Source of the DNA: Gallionella straubiae
GTDB lineage: Bacteria > Pseudomonadota > Gammaproteobacteria > Burkholderiales > Gallionellaceae
NCBI RefSeq assembly: GCF_051257895.1
Contig: NZ_CP194331.1
Coordinates: 372,001 to 436,000 of the forward strand
Direction: 5' to 3'
DNA length: 64,000 bases
Shown: positions 19,078 to 27,551 of the stretch, piece after piece
Layout of the letters: each line of letters begins with the position of its first letter
Numbering within the stretch: position 1 is the first letter of the stretch
Notes under the pieces: model-generated
What the model was told of the DNA's origin: nothing
Seen by the model: only the letters and a program-made list of their open reading frames with translations
Database searches by the model: none
Made by a program: the position numbers and the translations under genes

Positions 19078-19142
19078 GTAGGAGCGCAACTTGTTGCGCG
19101 ATAAGGCTTCCGGGCAAATCGCCCGGCGAGCCGGGCTCCTAC
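19078..19142. repeat. REP-like palindrome, GTAGGAGC...GCTCCTAC
   Basis: The outer arms GTAGGAGC / GCTCCTAC enclose two inner hairpins (GCGCAACTTGTTGCGC and CCGGGCAAATCGCCCGG). This is the structure of dispersed extragenic palindromes. Confidence 0.65.
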
Positions 19143-19172
19143 ATGGAATGCCATGAAATATGCGTGCTGGCA

Positions 19173-19237
19173 GTAGGTCGGGTTTCAACCCGACATGCCC
19201 GCTCCTATCGAAGCAGTCGGGCTTAAGCCCGACCTAC
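19173..19237. repeat. REP-like palindrome, GTAGGTCGGG type (copy 1)
   Basis: GTAGGTCGGGTTTCAACCCGAC on the left and GTCGGGCTTAAGCCCGACCTAC on the right. Each arm is itself a hairpin and the outer ends are inverted. It lies between the convergent GH13 gene and msrA. A second copy is at 33,755-33,799. Confidence 0.75.
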
Positions 19238-19749
19238 TCCCCCAGATTCATGCGCCGGATGTAGTGGCAGGTATATCCCCGTGGATGCTTGACCAGATAC
19301 TTCTGGTGGTATTCCTCGGCGCGCCAGAACTCCCGGAACGGCGCGACCTCGGTGACGATCCGCGCCTTCCATTCCCCCGAGCCTTCCACGGTGCGGATGA
19401 CCTCCTCGGCGGTGCGCTTCTGCTCCTCGCCGACGTAGAAAATCGCCGAGCGGTACTGCGTGCCGAAGTCGTTGCCCTGCCGGTTCTTCGTGGTCGGGTC
19501 GTGCATGCGGAAAAACTCGAACAGCAGGTGGCGATAGCTGAGTTTCTGCGGGTCGAACACGATCTTGAGCGACTCCGCATGCCCGGTGCGTCCGGTCTTC
19601 ACCTGCTCGTAGGTCGCATCGGGCGTGTCGCCGCCGGTGTAGCCGACCTCGGTCTCCAGCACGCCGGGAATCCGGCGCACCAGTTCCTCCATGCCCCAGA
19701 AGCAGCCTCCGGCGAGGTAGGCGGTCTGTCGGGTTTCGGTTGTGGTCAT
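19234..19749 (-). CDS. msrA: Peptide methionine sulfoxide reductase A
   Basis: 171 residues from ATG 19749 (MTTTETRQTAYLAGGCFWGM). GCFWG holds the catalytic Cys, and EVGYTGGDTPDATYEQV, GHAES and FFRMHDPTT are conserved MsrA segments. An AAGGAG six bases upstream supports this start. The frame stays open to a TTG at 19821, which would add a hydrophobic leader (LPLFLLLLALFSAST) resembling a signal peptide but without a ribosome-binding site. A periplasmic form is therefore possible but less likely. Confidence 0.94.
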   Translation of the reverse strand: MTTTETRQTAYLAGGCFWGMEELVRRIPGVLETEVGYTGGDTPDATYEQVKTGRTGHAESLKIVFDPQKLSYRHLLFEFFRMHDPTTKNRQGNDFGTQYRSAIFYVGEEQKRTAEEVIRTVEGSGEWKARIVTEVAPFREFWRAEEYHQKYLVKHPRGYTCHYIRRMNLGE

Positions 19750-19829
19750 GGGCGCTCCTTGGGCGAGGGTGGAGGCGGAGAATAGCGCGAGGAGGAGGAG
19801 GAAGAGGGGGAGGGGAGGCAATTTGCTTT

Positions 19830-19895
19830 GCTTAACATAGAAGTGAGCGGCCTGCGCGGTTTTTCGCGCAGGTCCGGTTGGCCGCTAGGTTAGGT
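19830..19895 (-). other. attC-like recombination site (tentative)
   Basis: On the minus strand the site opens with ACCTAAC (fits RYYYAAC), overlapping the stop codon of the hypothetical gene, and ends with GTTAAGC (fits GTTRRRY). AGCGGCC/GGCCGCT and CCTGCGCG/CGCGCAGG form the internal arms. The 66-bp length is within the attC range. A GTTAAGC also occurs upstream of the gene (20847-20853), as expected at the other cassette boundary. No integron integrase is in the window. Confidence 0.35.
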
Positions 19896-20621
19896 TGCTG
19901 CTTCCACATATGCCAAGAGAGCCTTAGCCGACTCAGTTGCTTGAGGAAGGCCCAGTGCAATGGTCATTGAGTCGGCCAATACACCAACTATCTGAGCTAC
20001 TTTTTCCCCGAGGGTGGATTCTTTGATTACCTGAGCGTACTTCGGGTCGAAATACGCATGGCCGAAGAGTACTTCTATGGAATCAAAAATTCCGGCGGAG
20101 CCTGTCAGTTTGTATTCCTCGATTGCATTGATTAACTTCCTGATGTTTCGTGACAACGCAACCCGTATTTCCTTATCTATATCTTCAGAAGCAAGCAGTA
20201 AGTCGAGAACTTCAGTCAGTCCAGTTTTAGCTCCGTTTAGCACATCCTCGTCAAGAGGCTTTAGCTTGGACTTAACCTGTAAAAGTCTCGAATGAATTTT
20301 TAGATAATTTATCGAGTGATGGTCGATCATGTTAATAAACGTAGACCATGTTTGGTTCAAAACTTGACCATTGAATCCAGCTTGAACTTGCGAAACCCAA
20401 TGGGACCACGTGTCAGGCTCGTCTGGATATGTAAAACGAATAGCGGAGACAGTAAGCGAAGGTAGTTCCATGACCTTGCCTATTCGAACAAATAGTTCCG
20501 GGCTCTCGGGCCGAACATTAAGCAGTTTGGACCATGCCTGTCGACAGTTTAGGTTTTGGTCAAGTCGCTTTCCTTCCTCCAGAAGAGTCAGAAGTCTGTA
20601 GGCGGGGTTATCAAAATCCAT
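19890..20621 (-). CDS. Hypothetical protein, possible gene-cassette cargo
   Basis: 243 residues from ATG 20621 (MDFDNPAYRLLTLLEEGKRL); the open frame upstream is not protein-like. It is mostly alpha-helical, soluble and without a signal peptide. ALPQATESAKALLAYVEAAT ends the protein. I do not recognise a family. Its AT content and codon use differ from the flanking core genes, and it is inserted between msrA and smpB, flanked by GTTAAGC motifs. This suggests acquisition, perhaps as an integron cassette. Confidence 0.7.
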   Translation of the reverse strand: MDFDNPAYRLLTLLEEGKRLDQNLNCRQAWSKLLNVRPESPELFVRIGKVMELPSLTVSAIRFTYPDEPDTWSHWVSQVQAGFNGQVLNQTWSTFINMIDHHSINYLKIHSRLLQVKSKLKPLDEDVLNGAKTGLTEVLDLLLASEDIDKEIRVALSRNIRKLINAIEEYKLTGSAGIFDSIEVLFGHAYFDPKYAQVIKESTLGEKVAQIVGVLADSMTIALGLPQATESAKALLAYVEAAT

Positions 20622-20899
20622 ATTGGCTCCACTAGCGAATAATGTGAGTGTGTTGCGCTGCAACCTAACGTAAATTGGATGGCGAACCCGCCGTATATAC
20701 TGGAACTGTTTGACGTATAAGCTGCCGCATTGATCGCATCTCCCTGATTGTTTGAGCCGGGCAAAACATAACACGGCATGGCCAATTCTCAAAGGTGGCC
20801 TCGCATTAGGCTCGCTCGCTCTTTTGTGGCTACGGCCGCCCTTCGGGCTTAACCTATGCAAGCACAGGTTAGCCTGCGCCGCAAGCGCGCAACCTTATG

Positions 20900-21349
20900 C
20901 TACCGGCGTTCTTTCTTCATAGCCTGAGCGGCTTCACGCTTGGCATCCTTTTCCTTTTCCGTGGCGCGCTTGTCATGCATCTTCTTGCCTTTCGCAAGGC
21001 CGATCTCGAGCTTGATGCGGCTGCCCTTGTAGTGCATGTCGAGCGGCATCAGGGTGTAGCCGGCGCGCTGCACCTTGCCGATGAGTTTGTCGATCTCGTG
21101 GGCGTGCAGCAGGAGCTTGCGCGTGCGCACGGGGTCGGGATGGATGTGGGTGGAGGCGTTGGCCAGCGGGCTGATGTGCGAGCCGAACAGGTAGAGCGCG
21201 CCGTCCTTGACCGTGATATAGGCCTCCTTGAGCTGCGCGCGCCCGGCGCGGATGGCCTTGACTTCCCAGCCTTCCAGCATGATGCCGGCCTCGTATTTTT
21301 CCTCGATGAAGAAATCGTGGAAGGCCTTTTTGTTCTGGATGATGCTCAT
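20900..21349 (-). CDS. smpB: SsrA-binding protein SmpB
   Basis: 149 residues, full length. NKKAFHDFFIEEKYEAGIML at the N-terminus, GWEVKAIRAGRAQLKEAYI, and the basic tail (KGKKMHDKRATEKEKDAKR) that mimics the codon-anticodon helix in trans-translation. tmRNA itself is not in this window. It is divergent from ratA, with 67 bp between starts. Confidence 0.97.
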   Translation of the reverse strand: MSIIQNKKAFHDFFIEEKYEAGIMLEGWEVKAIRAGRAQLKEAYITVKDGALYLFGSHISPLANASTHIHPDPVRTRKLLLHAHEIDKLIGKVQRAGYTLMPLDMHYKGSRIKLEIGLAKGKKMHDKRATEKEKDAKREAAQAMKKERR

Positions 21350-21416
21350 TAGCAGGTGAGTTTTGCGGTGTGTTCGGCTATTCTACCAGCCTTTGGTTTT
21401 TCGACTTTGTGAAGCG

Positions 21417-21854
21417 ATGGCATTCGTAGAAAAAATCGTGTTGGTTCCGCACAGCGCGGAGCAGATGTTCAACCTCGTGGACCGGGTGGAGGAGTACCCG
21501 GATTTCCTGCCGTGGTGCGGCGGCTCCAGCGTCACCGAGCTGGAGGGGACGACGGTGCATGCGACGGTGCATATCGATTACCACCATATCAAGCAGCACT
21601 TCACCACCGAGAACACGCGCACGCCGCCGCACCAGATTGACATGAAGCTGCAGGACGGGCCGTTCCGGCATCTGGACGGGCGCTGGCGCTTCATCCCGCT
21701 GAACGAGGCGGCCTGCAAGATAGAATTCCGCCTGCACTACGAGTTTTCGAGCAGGCTGCTGGAGAAGCTGGTCGGGCCGGTGTTTCATTACATCGCCAAC
21801 TCCTTCGTGGACGCCTTCATTCACCGCGCGGAAAAAGTCTACGCCACGCCATGA
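21417..21854 (+). CDS. ratA: RatA-like START-domain protein (toxin/ubiquinone-binding family)
   Basis: 145 residues from ATG 21417 (MAFVEKIVLVPHSAEQMFNL). VDRVEEYPDFLPWCGGSSV is the characteristic segment of the Coq10/RatA family, a START-like lipid-binding fold. In E. coli RatA is reported to block 70S assembly; other homologues act in ubiquinone function. It overlaps ratB by 4 bp, and the smpB-ratA-ratB order is common. Confidence 0.9.
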   Translation: MAFVEKIVLVPHSAEQMFNLVDRVEEYPDFLPWCGGSSVTELEGTTVHATVHIDYHHIKQHFTTENTRTPPHQIDMKLQDGPFRHLDGRWRFIPLNEAACKIEFRLHYEFSSRLLEKLVGPVFHYIANSFVDAFIHRAEKVYATP

Positions 21855-22162
21855 GCGGCACGATCAACATCGAGGTGGTGTACGCCCTGCCCGACGAGCA
21901 GATACTGTTCCGCCAGCAACTGCCGGAAGGGGCGACGGTCGCAGAGGCCGTCAGGCTTTGCGGCATCTTCGAGAAGTATCCCGAGATCGACCTGGCCGGC
22001 AACAAGCTGGGCATCTTCGGCAAGCTGGCCAAGGCCGACACCGTGCTGCGCGACAGGGACCGCATCGAAATCTACCGCCCGCTGATCGCCGACCCCAAGG
22101 AGGTGCGCCGCAAGCGCGCCGAGGAGGGGAAGGTCATGAAGAAGGGCGGCGGGGATATATGA
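21851..22162 (+). CDS. ratB: RnfH/RatB family ubiquitin-fold protein
   Basis: 103 residues. NIEVVYALPDEQILFRQQLP and IFGKLAKADTVLRDRDRIEIYRPL are signatures of UPF0125, a beta-grasp family. It has a basic tail (KEVRRKRAEEGKVMKKGG). It is translationally coupled to ratA; despite the pairing, an antitoxin role is not established for most members. Confidence 0.9.
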   Translation: MSGTINIEVVYALPDEQILFRQQLPEGATVAEAVRLCGIFEKYPEIDLAGNKLGIFGKLAKADTVLRDRDRIEIYRPLIADPKEVRRKRAEEGKVMKKGGGDI

Positions 22163-22183
22163 CGTACACTCTCTCTCTCTTTT

Positions 22184-22223
22184 CCGTTCGTGGTGAGCCC
22201 TTCGACAAGCTCAGGGCGAACGG
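22184..22223. repeat. REP-like repeat containing TTCGACAAGCTCA (copy 1)
   Basis: The palindrome CCGTTCG...CGAACGG encloses TTCGACAAGCTCA. Related copies lie at 23,777-23,869. The motif is a widespread intergenic repeat. Confidence 0.75.
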
Positions 22224-22256
22224 CGTTGTTATAGTTTTTCGGAACCGACTTCATTC

Positions 22257-23129
22257 ATGCTAGATCACGACCTGCATTGCCACTCCCGCATCTCCGACGG
22301 CACGCTCTCCCCGGCCGAGGTCGTGGCGCGCGCGGCCGAGCGCGGCGTGAAGGTGCTCGCGCTGACCGACCACGACGACCTGGACGGGCTGGACGAGGCG
22401 CGCGCCGCCGCCGCAGAGCACGGCATGACCTTCATCAACGGCGTGGAGATTTCCGTAACCTGGCGTACCCACACCGTGCATGTCGTCGGCCTCGGCATCG
22501 ACCCGGCGTACCCACCGCTGGTATCAGGCTTGCGCAGCGTGCGCAGCGGGCGCGGCGAGCGCGCCGCGCGCATGGCCGATGCGCTGGCGAAGGCAGGCAT
22601 CGGCGGGACGCTGCAGGGCGCGTACCGCTATGCGGGCAACCCCAACATGATCGGGCGCACCCACTTCGCGCGCTACCTCGTCGAGGCCGGGCATTTCAAG
22701 GATGTGAAGAGCGTGTTCAACCGCTATCTCGCGAACGGCAAAACGGGTTATGTGCCGCACCGCTGGGCGGAGCTTTCCGATGCGGTGGGCTGGATACGCG
22801 GCAGCGGCGGCGTGGCAGTGCTCGCGCATCCCGGCCGCTACATGGCCGGGCGCCACAAGATGGGCAGGAAGACCATGCACGAATTGCTGACCGAATTCGT
22901 CGCGCGCGGCGGGCAGGCGATCGAGGTGGTGAGCGGCAGCCACACGCCCGAGCAGCACGCCGAGTTCGCGCGCTATGCCGCCGAGTTCGACCTGCTGTGT
23001 TCGTGTGGTTCGGATTTCCACGGCCCGGACGAGAGCTGGCGCGACATGGGGCGGCTGCCGGACTTCCCGCTGGGCTGCAGGCCGGTGTGGCAGCTCTGGG
23101 AGCGCGACGCCGTATCGAAGGTGGTCTGA
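22257..23129 (+). CDS. PHP-domain phosphoesterase (RNase AM / nucleoside bisphosphate phosphatase family)
   Basis: 290 residues. The metal-binding PHP motifs are HDLHCHSRISDG near residues 4-15, LALTDHDDLDG near 36, and CSCGSDFHGPD near the C-terminus, with LAHPGRY in between. This is the TrpH/YciV family, whose E. coli member acts on 3',5'-nucleotides and trims 5' ends of rRNA. It overlaps the next gene by 1 bp (TGATG), so the two are coupled. Confidence 0.88.
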   Translation: MLDHDLHCHSRISDGTLSPAEVVARAAERGVKVLALTDHDDLDGLDEARAAAAEHGMTFINGVEISVTWRTHTVHVVGLGIDPAYPPLVSGLRSVRSGRGERAARMADALAKAGIGGTLQGAYRYAGNPNMIGRTHFARYLVEAGHFKDVKSVFNRYLANGKTGYVPHRWAELSDAVGWIRGSGGVAVLAHPGRYMAGRHKMGRKTMHELLTEFVARGGQAIEVVSGSHTPEQHAEFARYAAEFDLLCSCGSDFHGPDESWRDMGRLPDFPLGCRPVWQLWERDAVSKVV

Positions 23130-23758
23130 TGGCGCAATTTTTCACCATCCACCCGGACAACCCCAATTTGCGCCTGATCCGTCAGGCGGCGGCGATGCTG
23201 CGCGACGGCGCGGTGGTTGTGTACCCAACCGATTCCGGATACGCGCTGGGCTGCCATCTGGACGACAAGGACGCGGTGGCGCGCATCCGCCAGATACGCG
23301 GGCTGGACGACAAGCACTTCCTGACGCTGGCGTGCCGCGACCTCTCGGAGATCGCACGCTATGCGCGCGTGGACAACAGCAAGTTCCGTCTGCTGAAGAG
23401 CAACACGCCGGGCAGCTACACCTTCATCCTGGAGGCGACCAAGGAAGTGCCGAAGCGCCTGCAGCACCCCAAGCGCAGCACCATCGGCATCCGCATCCCC
23501 GATCATCCGGTGGCGCTGGCGTTGCTGGCGGAACTGGACGAACCCTTGCTGAGTTCCACGCTGATCCTGCCGGATGCCCATCATCCGCTGACCGATGTGG
23601 AAGAAATACGTGAACGTCTCGAGCAACTGGTCGAGCTGGTAATCGAGGGCGGAGCTGTGGGGCTGGAGCCGACCACCGTGATCGACCTGACCGGCGACGC
23701 GCCGGCATTGATAAGACAAGGGAAGGGCAGTATCGCGCCTTTCGGAATCGAGGAATAA
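23129..23758 (+). CDS. YciO/YrdC/Sua5-family protein
   Basis: 209 residues from ATG 23129 (MAQFFTIHPDNPNLRLI). VVVYPTDSGYALGCH, KHFLTLACRDLSEIARYA, PGSYTFILEAT and STIGIRIPDH are the YrdC-like segments. The YciO subgroup resembles threonylcarbamoyl-AMP synthase for tRNA t6A; its own activity is less certain, so TsaC function should not be assumed. Pairing with a yciV-like gene matches the yciV-yciO order of other proteobacteria. Confidence 0.9.
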   Translation: MAQFFTIHPDNPNLRLIRQAAAMLRDGAVVVYPTDSGYALGCHLDDKDAVARIRQIRGLDDKHFLTLACRDLSEIARYARVDNSKFRLLKSNTPGSYTFILEATKEVPKRLQHPKRSTIGIRIPDHPVALALLAELDEPLLSSTLILPDAHHPLTDVEEIRERLEQLVELVIEGGAVGLEPTTVIDLTGDAPALIRQGKGSIAPFGIEE

Positions 23759-23776
23759 AGGAAATGCTGAATAAAT

Positions 23777-23869
23777 CCGTTCGCCCTGAGCCTGTCGAAG
23801 GGCGGGTTTGCACCCCATTGATTCTACATCGACCTCCGTCCATGGTTCGACAAGCTCACCACGAACGGA
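23777..23869. repeat. Two REP-like repeats (CCGTTCGCCCTGAGC and TTCGACAAGCTCACC copies)
   Basis: Copy 2 (23777-23806) is the motif on one strand; copy 3 (23835-23869) is on the other, with TCCGT...ACGGA outer arms. They fill most of the 166-bp gap before the M50 protease gene. Confidence 0.7.
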
Positions 23870-23924
23870 GGGCTTGTTCAGTGTTCTTCGTGCCCTTCGT
23901 GGTTCAATTACTGTTTTTAAGATA

Positions 23925-24572
23925 ATGCAAACTGATCAACTGATTCAGACCATCTCTCTCGCCGCGATCCCGGTGCTGTTCGCGATCACGCTGCACGAGG
24001 CGGCGCACGGCTACGTGGCGCGCCATTTCGGCGACATGACCGCGCACCAGCAGGGGCGCATCTCGTTGAACCCGCTGCGCCACATCGATCCGGTCGGCAC
24101 GGTGCTGTTCCCGCTGCTGACCCTGTGGCTGGGCGGCATCCTGTTCGGCTGGGCCAGGCCGGTGCCGGTCAACTTTGCCGCCTTGCGCCGCCCCAAGCAG
24201 GACATGCTCTGGGTGGCGCTTGCCGGACCCGCCACGAATTTATTCATGGCGCTCGGCTGGGCATTTCTCTATAAAATGGCGTGGCTGTTTCCGGACAGTT
24301 ATTTTGCCGAGCCGCTGCTGGGCATGGCCGAGTGGGGGATTAAAATCAACGTCGTGCTGATGGTGCTGAACCTGCTGCCGCTGCCGCCGTTGGATGGGGG
24401 ACGCGTCGCGGTCAGCCTGCTGCCGCACCGTCAGGCGTTCCAATTGGCTAAAATCGAACCCTACGGCATGTTCATCCTGATTTTTCTGGCGGTCACGCCG
24501 GTGCTGAGTCTGGTACTCTCGCCGCTGGTGAACCTGATGTATAAATTGATTACGTTTTTATTCGGGCTTTAG
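23925..24572 (+). CDS. M50-family site-2 protease-like membrane protein
   Basis: 215 residues from ATG 23925 (MQTDQLIQTISLAAIPVLF). The zinc motif HEAAHGYVARHFGD is near residue 22-35, and NLLPLPPLDGGRV near 150 supplies the third ligand. About six membrane segments, no PDZ domain, much shorter than RseP. This is the compact FtsH-independent M50 group; the substrate is unknown. It is followed by trpS 5 bp later, so they are probably co-transcribed. Confidence 0.9.
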   Translation: MQTDQLIQTISLAAIPVLFAITLHEAAHGYVARHFGDMTAHQQGRISLNPLRHIDPVGTVLFPLLTLWLGGILFGWARPVPVNFAALRRPKQDMLWVALAGPATNLFMALGWAFLYKMAWLFPDSYFAEPLLGMAEWGIKINVVLMVLNLLPLPPLDGGRVAVSLLPHRQAFQLAKIEPYGMFILIFLAVTPVLSLVLSPLVNLMYKLITFLFGL

Positions 24573-24577
24573 AAGAT

Positions 24578-25780
24578 ATGTTTGCTGATCGTGTTTTATC
24601 GGGAATGCGCCCCACCGGAAGTCTGCATCTGGGGCATTATCACGGGGTGCTGAAAAACTGGGTGCGGATGCAGCACGAGTACGAGTGCCTGTTTTTCGTG
24701 GCCGACTGGCATGCGCTGACTACGCATTACGACACGCCGCAGATCATTGAGCAAAGCGTGTGGGACATGGTGGTTGACTGGCTCGCGGCGGGGGTCGATC
24801 CCGCGCACGCCACGCTGTTCATCCAGTCGCGCGTGCCTGAGCATGCTGAGCTGCACCTGCTGCTCTCGATGATCACCCCGCTGGGCTGGCTGGAGCGCAT
24901 GCCGACCTATAAGGATCAGCAGGAAAAACTATCCGAGAAAGACCTCTCCACCTACGGTTTCCTCGGCTATCCATTGCTGATGAGCTCGGACATCCTGATC
25001 TACCGCGCCACCCAGGTGCCGGTGGGCGAAGACCAGATCCCACATGTCGAATTCACGCGCGAGATCGCGCGGCGCTTCAACCACATCTACGGGCGCGAGC
25101 CGGGCTTCGAGGAGAAGGCCGAAGCGGCGGTGAAGAAACTCGGCAGCAGGAAGGCCAGGCTGTATGCCGAGCTGCGCACGCGCTTCCAGGAGCAGGGCGA
25201 CGACGAGGCGCTGGAGTCCGCCAAGGCGCTGCTGGACGAGCAGCAGAGCCTCTCGCACGGCGACCGCGAGCGCCTGTTCGGCTACCTCGAAGGTGGCGGT
25301 AAGATGATCCTCTCCGAGCCGGAGGCGATGCTCACCGCCGCGTCGAAGATGCCGGGGCTGGACGGGCACAAGATGTCCAAGTCCTACGACAACACCATCA
25401 CCCTGCGCGAGGACGAGGCGAGCGTGACCAAAAAAATACGCACCATGCCGACCGACCCGGCGCGCGTGCGCCGCACCGATCCGGGTACGCCGGAAAAATG
25501 TCCGGTGTGGGCGCTGCATCTGGTGTATTCCGACGAGGATACCAGGCAGTGGGTGCAGAAGGGCTGCACCACCGCAGGCATCGGCTGCATCGAATGCAAG
25601 CAGCCGGTGATCGACGGGGTGCTCACGGAGCAGCGCCCGATGCGCGAACGCGCGCAGCAGTACCTGGACGACCCGGCGTTGGTGAAGAACATCATCGCCG
25701 ACGGCTGCGAGAAGGCGCGCAAACTGGCCTCCGAGACCATGCGCGACGTGCGTGAGGCGATGGGGTTGAGCTACGGTTAA
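24578..25780 (+). CDS. trpS: Tryptophanyl-tRNA synthetase
   Basis: 400 residues, longer than the 334-residue E. coli enzyme, with the extra part in the middle between the class I motifs. PTGSLHLGHYHG near residue 12 is the HIGH motif, and GHKMSKSYDNT near residue 263 is KMSKS. It charges tRNA-Trp. It is co-directional with scpA 6 bp downstream. Confidence 0.96.
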   Translation: MFADRVLSGMRPTGSLHLGHYHGVLKNWVRMQHEYECLFFVADWHALTTHYDTPQIIEQSVWDMVVDWLAAGVDPAHATLFIQSRVPEHAELHLLLSMITPLGWLERMPTYKDQQEKLSEKDLSTYGFLGYPLLMSSDILIYRATQVPVGEDQIPHVEFTREIARRFNHIYGREPGFEEKAEAAVKKLGSRKARLYAELRTRFQEQGDDEALESAKALLDEQQSLSHGDRERLFGYLEGGGKMILSEPEAMLTAASKMPGLDGHKMSKSYDNTITLREDEASVTKKIRTMPTDPARVRRTDPGTPEKCPVWALHLVYSDEDTRQWVQKGCTTAGIGCIECKQPVIDGVLTEQRPMRERAQQYLDDPALVKNIIADGCEKARKLASETMRDVREAMGLSYG

Positions 25781-25786
25781 CAGACG

Positions 25787-26593
25787 ATGAGCGAAGCGCA
25801 ATTATTGCTGCATCCCGTCGCGCGCATCCACGGCGAACCGCTGCTGGAACTGCCGCAGGATCTGTACATCCCGCCGGATGCGCTGGAGTTGGTGCTGGAA
25901 AATTTCCAGGGGCCGCTGGACCTGCTGCTCTACCTGATCCGCAAGCACAACCTGGACGTGCTGGACATCCCGATGGCGGAGCTGACCAAGCAATACATGG
26001 GCTACATCGAGATGATGCAGCAGCACCGCTTGGAGCTGGCCGCCGAATACCTGCTGATGGCGGCGGTGCTGATCGAGATCAAGTCGCGCATGCTGCTGCC
26101 GCGCCCGCCCAAGGCCAGCGAGGATGAGGCGGAGGATCCGCGCGCCGAACTGATGCGCCGCCTGCTGGAATACGAGCAGGTGAAACTGGCCGCGCAGAAG
26201 CTCAACGAGCTGCCGCAGGCCGGGCGCGATTTCGAGATCGTGCAGGTGCTGATCGAGCGCACAGTGAAGGATCGCCTGCCGGCGGTCAGCGTGGAAGACC
26301 TGCGCCAGGCCTGGCTGGGTGTGCTGGCGCGCGCCAAGCTTCACACGCACCACAAGGTGCGCCGCGAACAACTGTCGGTGCGCGAACAGATGACGCATGT
26401 GCTGCGCTGCCTGCAGAGCGGCGAGTACGTCGAGTTCGACAAGCTGTTCGACGTGCAGGACGGCGTGGCAAAACTGGTGGTCACCTTCATCGCCATCCTC
26501 GAACTGTCCAAGGAATACCTGGTGGAAATACAGCAAAGCGAAACATTCGGGAGCATCTATGTCAGAACAAGCCGAGCCATTACCGCAGAGTGA
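25787..26593 (+). CDS. scpA: Segregation and condensation protein A (kleisin)
   Basis: 268 residues. LELVLENFQGPLDLLLYLIRKHNLDVLDIPM is the ScpA N-terminal signature, and the C-terminal winged-helix segment ends at TFGSIYVRTSR. It bridges the SMC ATPase with ScpB in chromosome condensation. It overlaps scpB by 35 bp. Confidence 0.95.
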   Translation: MSEAQLLLHPVARIHGEPLLELPQDLYIPPDALELVLENFQGPLDLLLYLIRKHNLDVLDIPMAELTKQYMGYIEMMQQHRLELAAEYLLMAAVLIEIKSRMLLPRPPKASEDEAEDPRAELMRRLLEYEQVKLAAQKLNELPQAGRDFEIVQVLIERTVKDRLPAVSVEDLRQAWLGVLARAKLHTHHKVRREQLSVREQMTHVLRCLQSGEYVEFDKLFDVQDGVAKLVVTFIAILELSKEYLVEIQQSETFGSIYVRTSRAITAE

Positions 26594-27215
26594 AGCAACA
26601 GTGCCCATCGAAGCCGGGGCGATGCCGGACGAGGGAGCGATTCCCATCGACCTGTTCGGCGGCAAGATGGATACCGCGCAATTCAAGCAGATACTGGAAG
26701 CCGCGCTGCTGACCACTACGGAGCCCTTGCCGGTTGCGGAGCTGAAGAAGCTCAGCGACGTGTCGCTGGACAACAAACAGATGGAAGCGCTGCTCGAAGA
26801 GCTCGCGCAGGACTGGCAGGGGCGCGGCGTGGAACTGGGCCGCGTGGCCAGCGGCTGGCGCTTCTGCGCCAAACCGGAAATGCAGCAGTACCTCGACCGG
26901 CTCAACCCGCAAAAGCCGCCGCGCTACTCGCGCGCCGTGCTGGAGACGCTCGCCATCATTGCCTACCACCAGCCGGTCACGCGCGGCGACATCGAGGAAA
27001 TCCGCGGCGTCGCAGTCTCCTCGCAGGTATTGAAGACGCTGGAGGCACGCGGCTGGGTGGAAGTGGTCGGCACGCGCGACACGCCGGGCAAGCCAGAACT
27101 GTTCGCCACCACCAGACAGATGCTCGATGACCTGAACCTGCGCGCCCTGCAGGAGCTTCCGGCGCTGGAGGAAATCGGCGCACTGCTGGAGCAGGAAACC
27201 GCCCCAGGGGCGTGA
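26559..27215 (+). CDS. scpB: Segregation and condensation protein B
   Basis: 218 residues from ATG 26559 (MSEQAEPLPQ), preceded by GGGAG; the upstream open frame overlaps scpA in another frame and is not ScpB-like. ILEAALLTTTEPLPVAEL and the family core RAVLETLAIIAYHQPVTRGDIEEIRG with the winged helix (VLKTLEARGWVEVVGTRDTPGKP). Kleisin-associated subunit; the extended acidic N-terminus is variable in the family. Confidence 0.95.
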   Translation: MSEQAEPLPQSEATVPIEAGAMPDEGAIPIDLFGGKMDTAQFKQILEAALLTTTEPLPVAELKKLSDVSLDNKQMEALLEELAQDWQGRGVELGRVASGWRFCAKPEMQQYLDRLNPQKPPRYSRAVLETLAIIAYHQPVTRGDIEEIRGVAVSSQVLKTLEARGWVEVVGTRDTPGKPELFATTRQMLDDLNLRALQELPALEEIGALLEQETAPGA

Positions 27216-27551
27216 TTTGCCGCGCCCCAAAAGGAGGGGGTAATGAACTCACGTTGTAATTGTGCTGGCTCGTCAATATGTTACAAAAAACGAGCGCCCT
27301 CGCCGACGAACAGTTCTATAACAGCCACCGAAAACAAGATTCAATGCGGCCCGGGCAGGTGCGCCCGCTGAAATCCCGGCCAGGATTACGTCTGTGCCAA
27401 GGGGCCGGTCTATTCTTGGGCGGAGTTAAAAAATCTGCCCGGAGAGTATTAACAAAACCGCAATTCCTGCTATCCTTCGCATCTCGAAAAATTCTCTCCC
27501 GGCGAAAAACCAACCGGAATCCAATTTTTTAATAATAGAGGTAAGGTAATT
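27216..27551 (+). promoter_or_regulatory. Intergenic leader of the ATP-citrate lyase cluster
   Basis: 336 bp without a convincing gene. The best promoter candidate is TTAACA (27449-27454), a 16-bp spacer and TATCCT (27471-27476), about 75 bp upstream of the first ATP-citrate lyase gene. The sequence between is AT-rich with a GAGGTAAGG near the start codon. No operator could be identified. Confidence 0.4.

Noticed and set aside
20847..20874. Second full attC at the upstream boundary of the cassette-like gene
   Set aside because: GCTTAAC is present but its partner box is only about 20 bp away (GTTAGCC, imperfect), too short for an attC.
21417..22162. ratA/ratB as a proven toxin-antitoxin system
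   Set aside because: The pair is a conserved core locus in proteobacteria and an antitoxin role for RatB is not established; annotated by family only.
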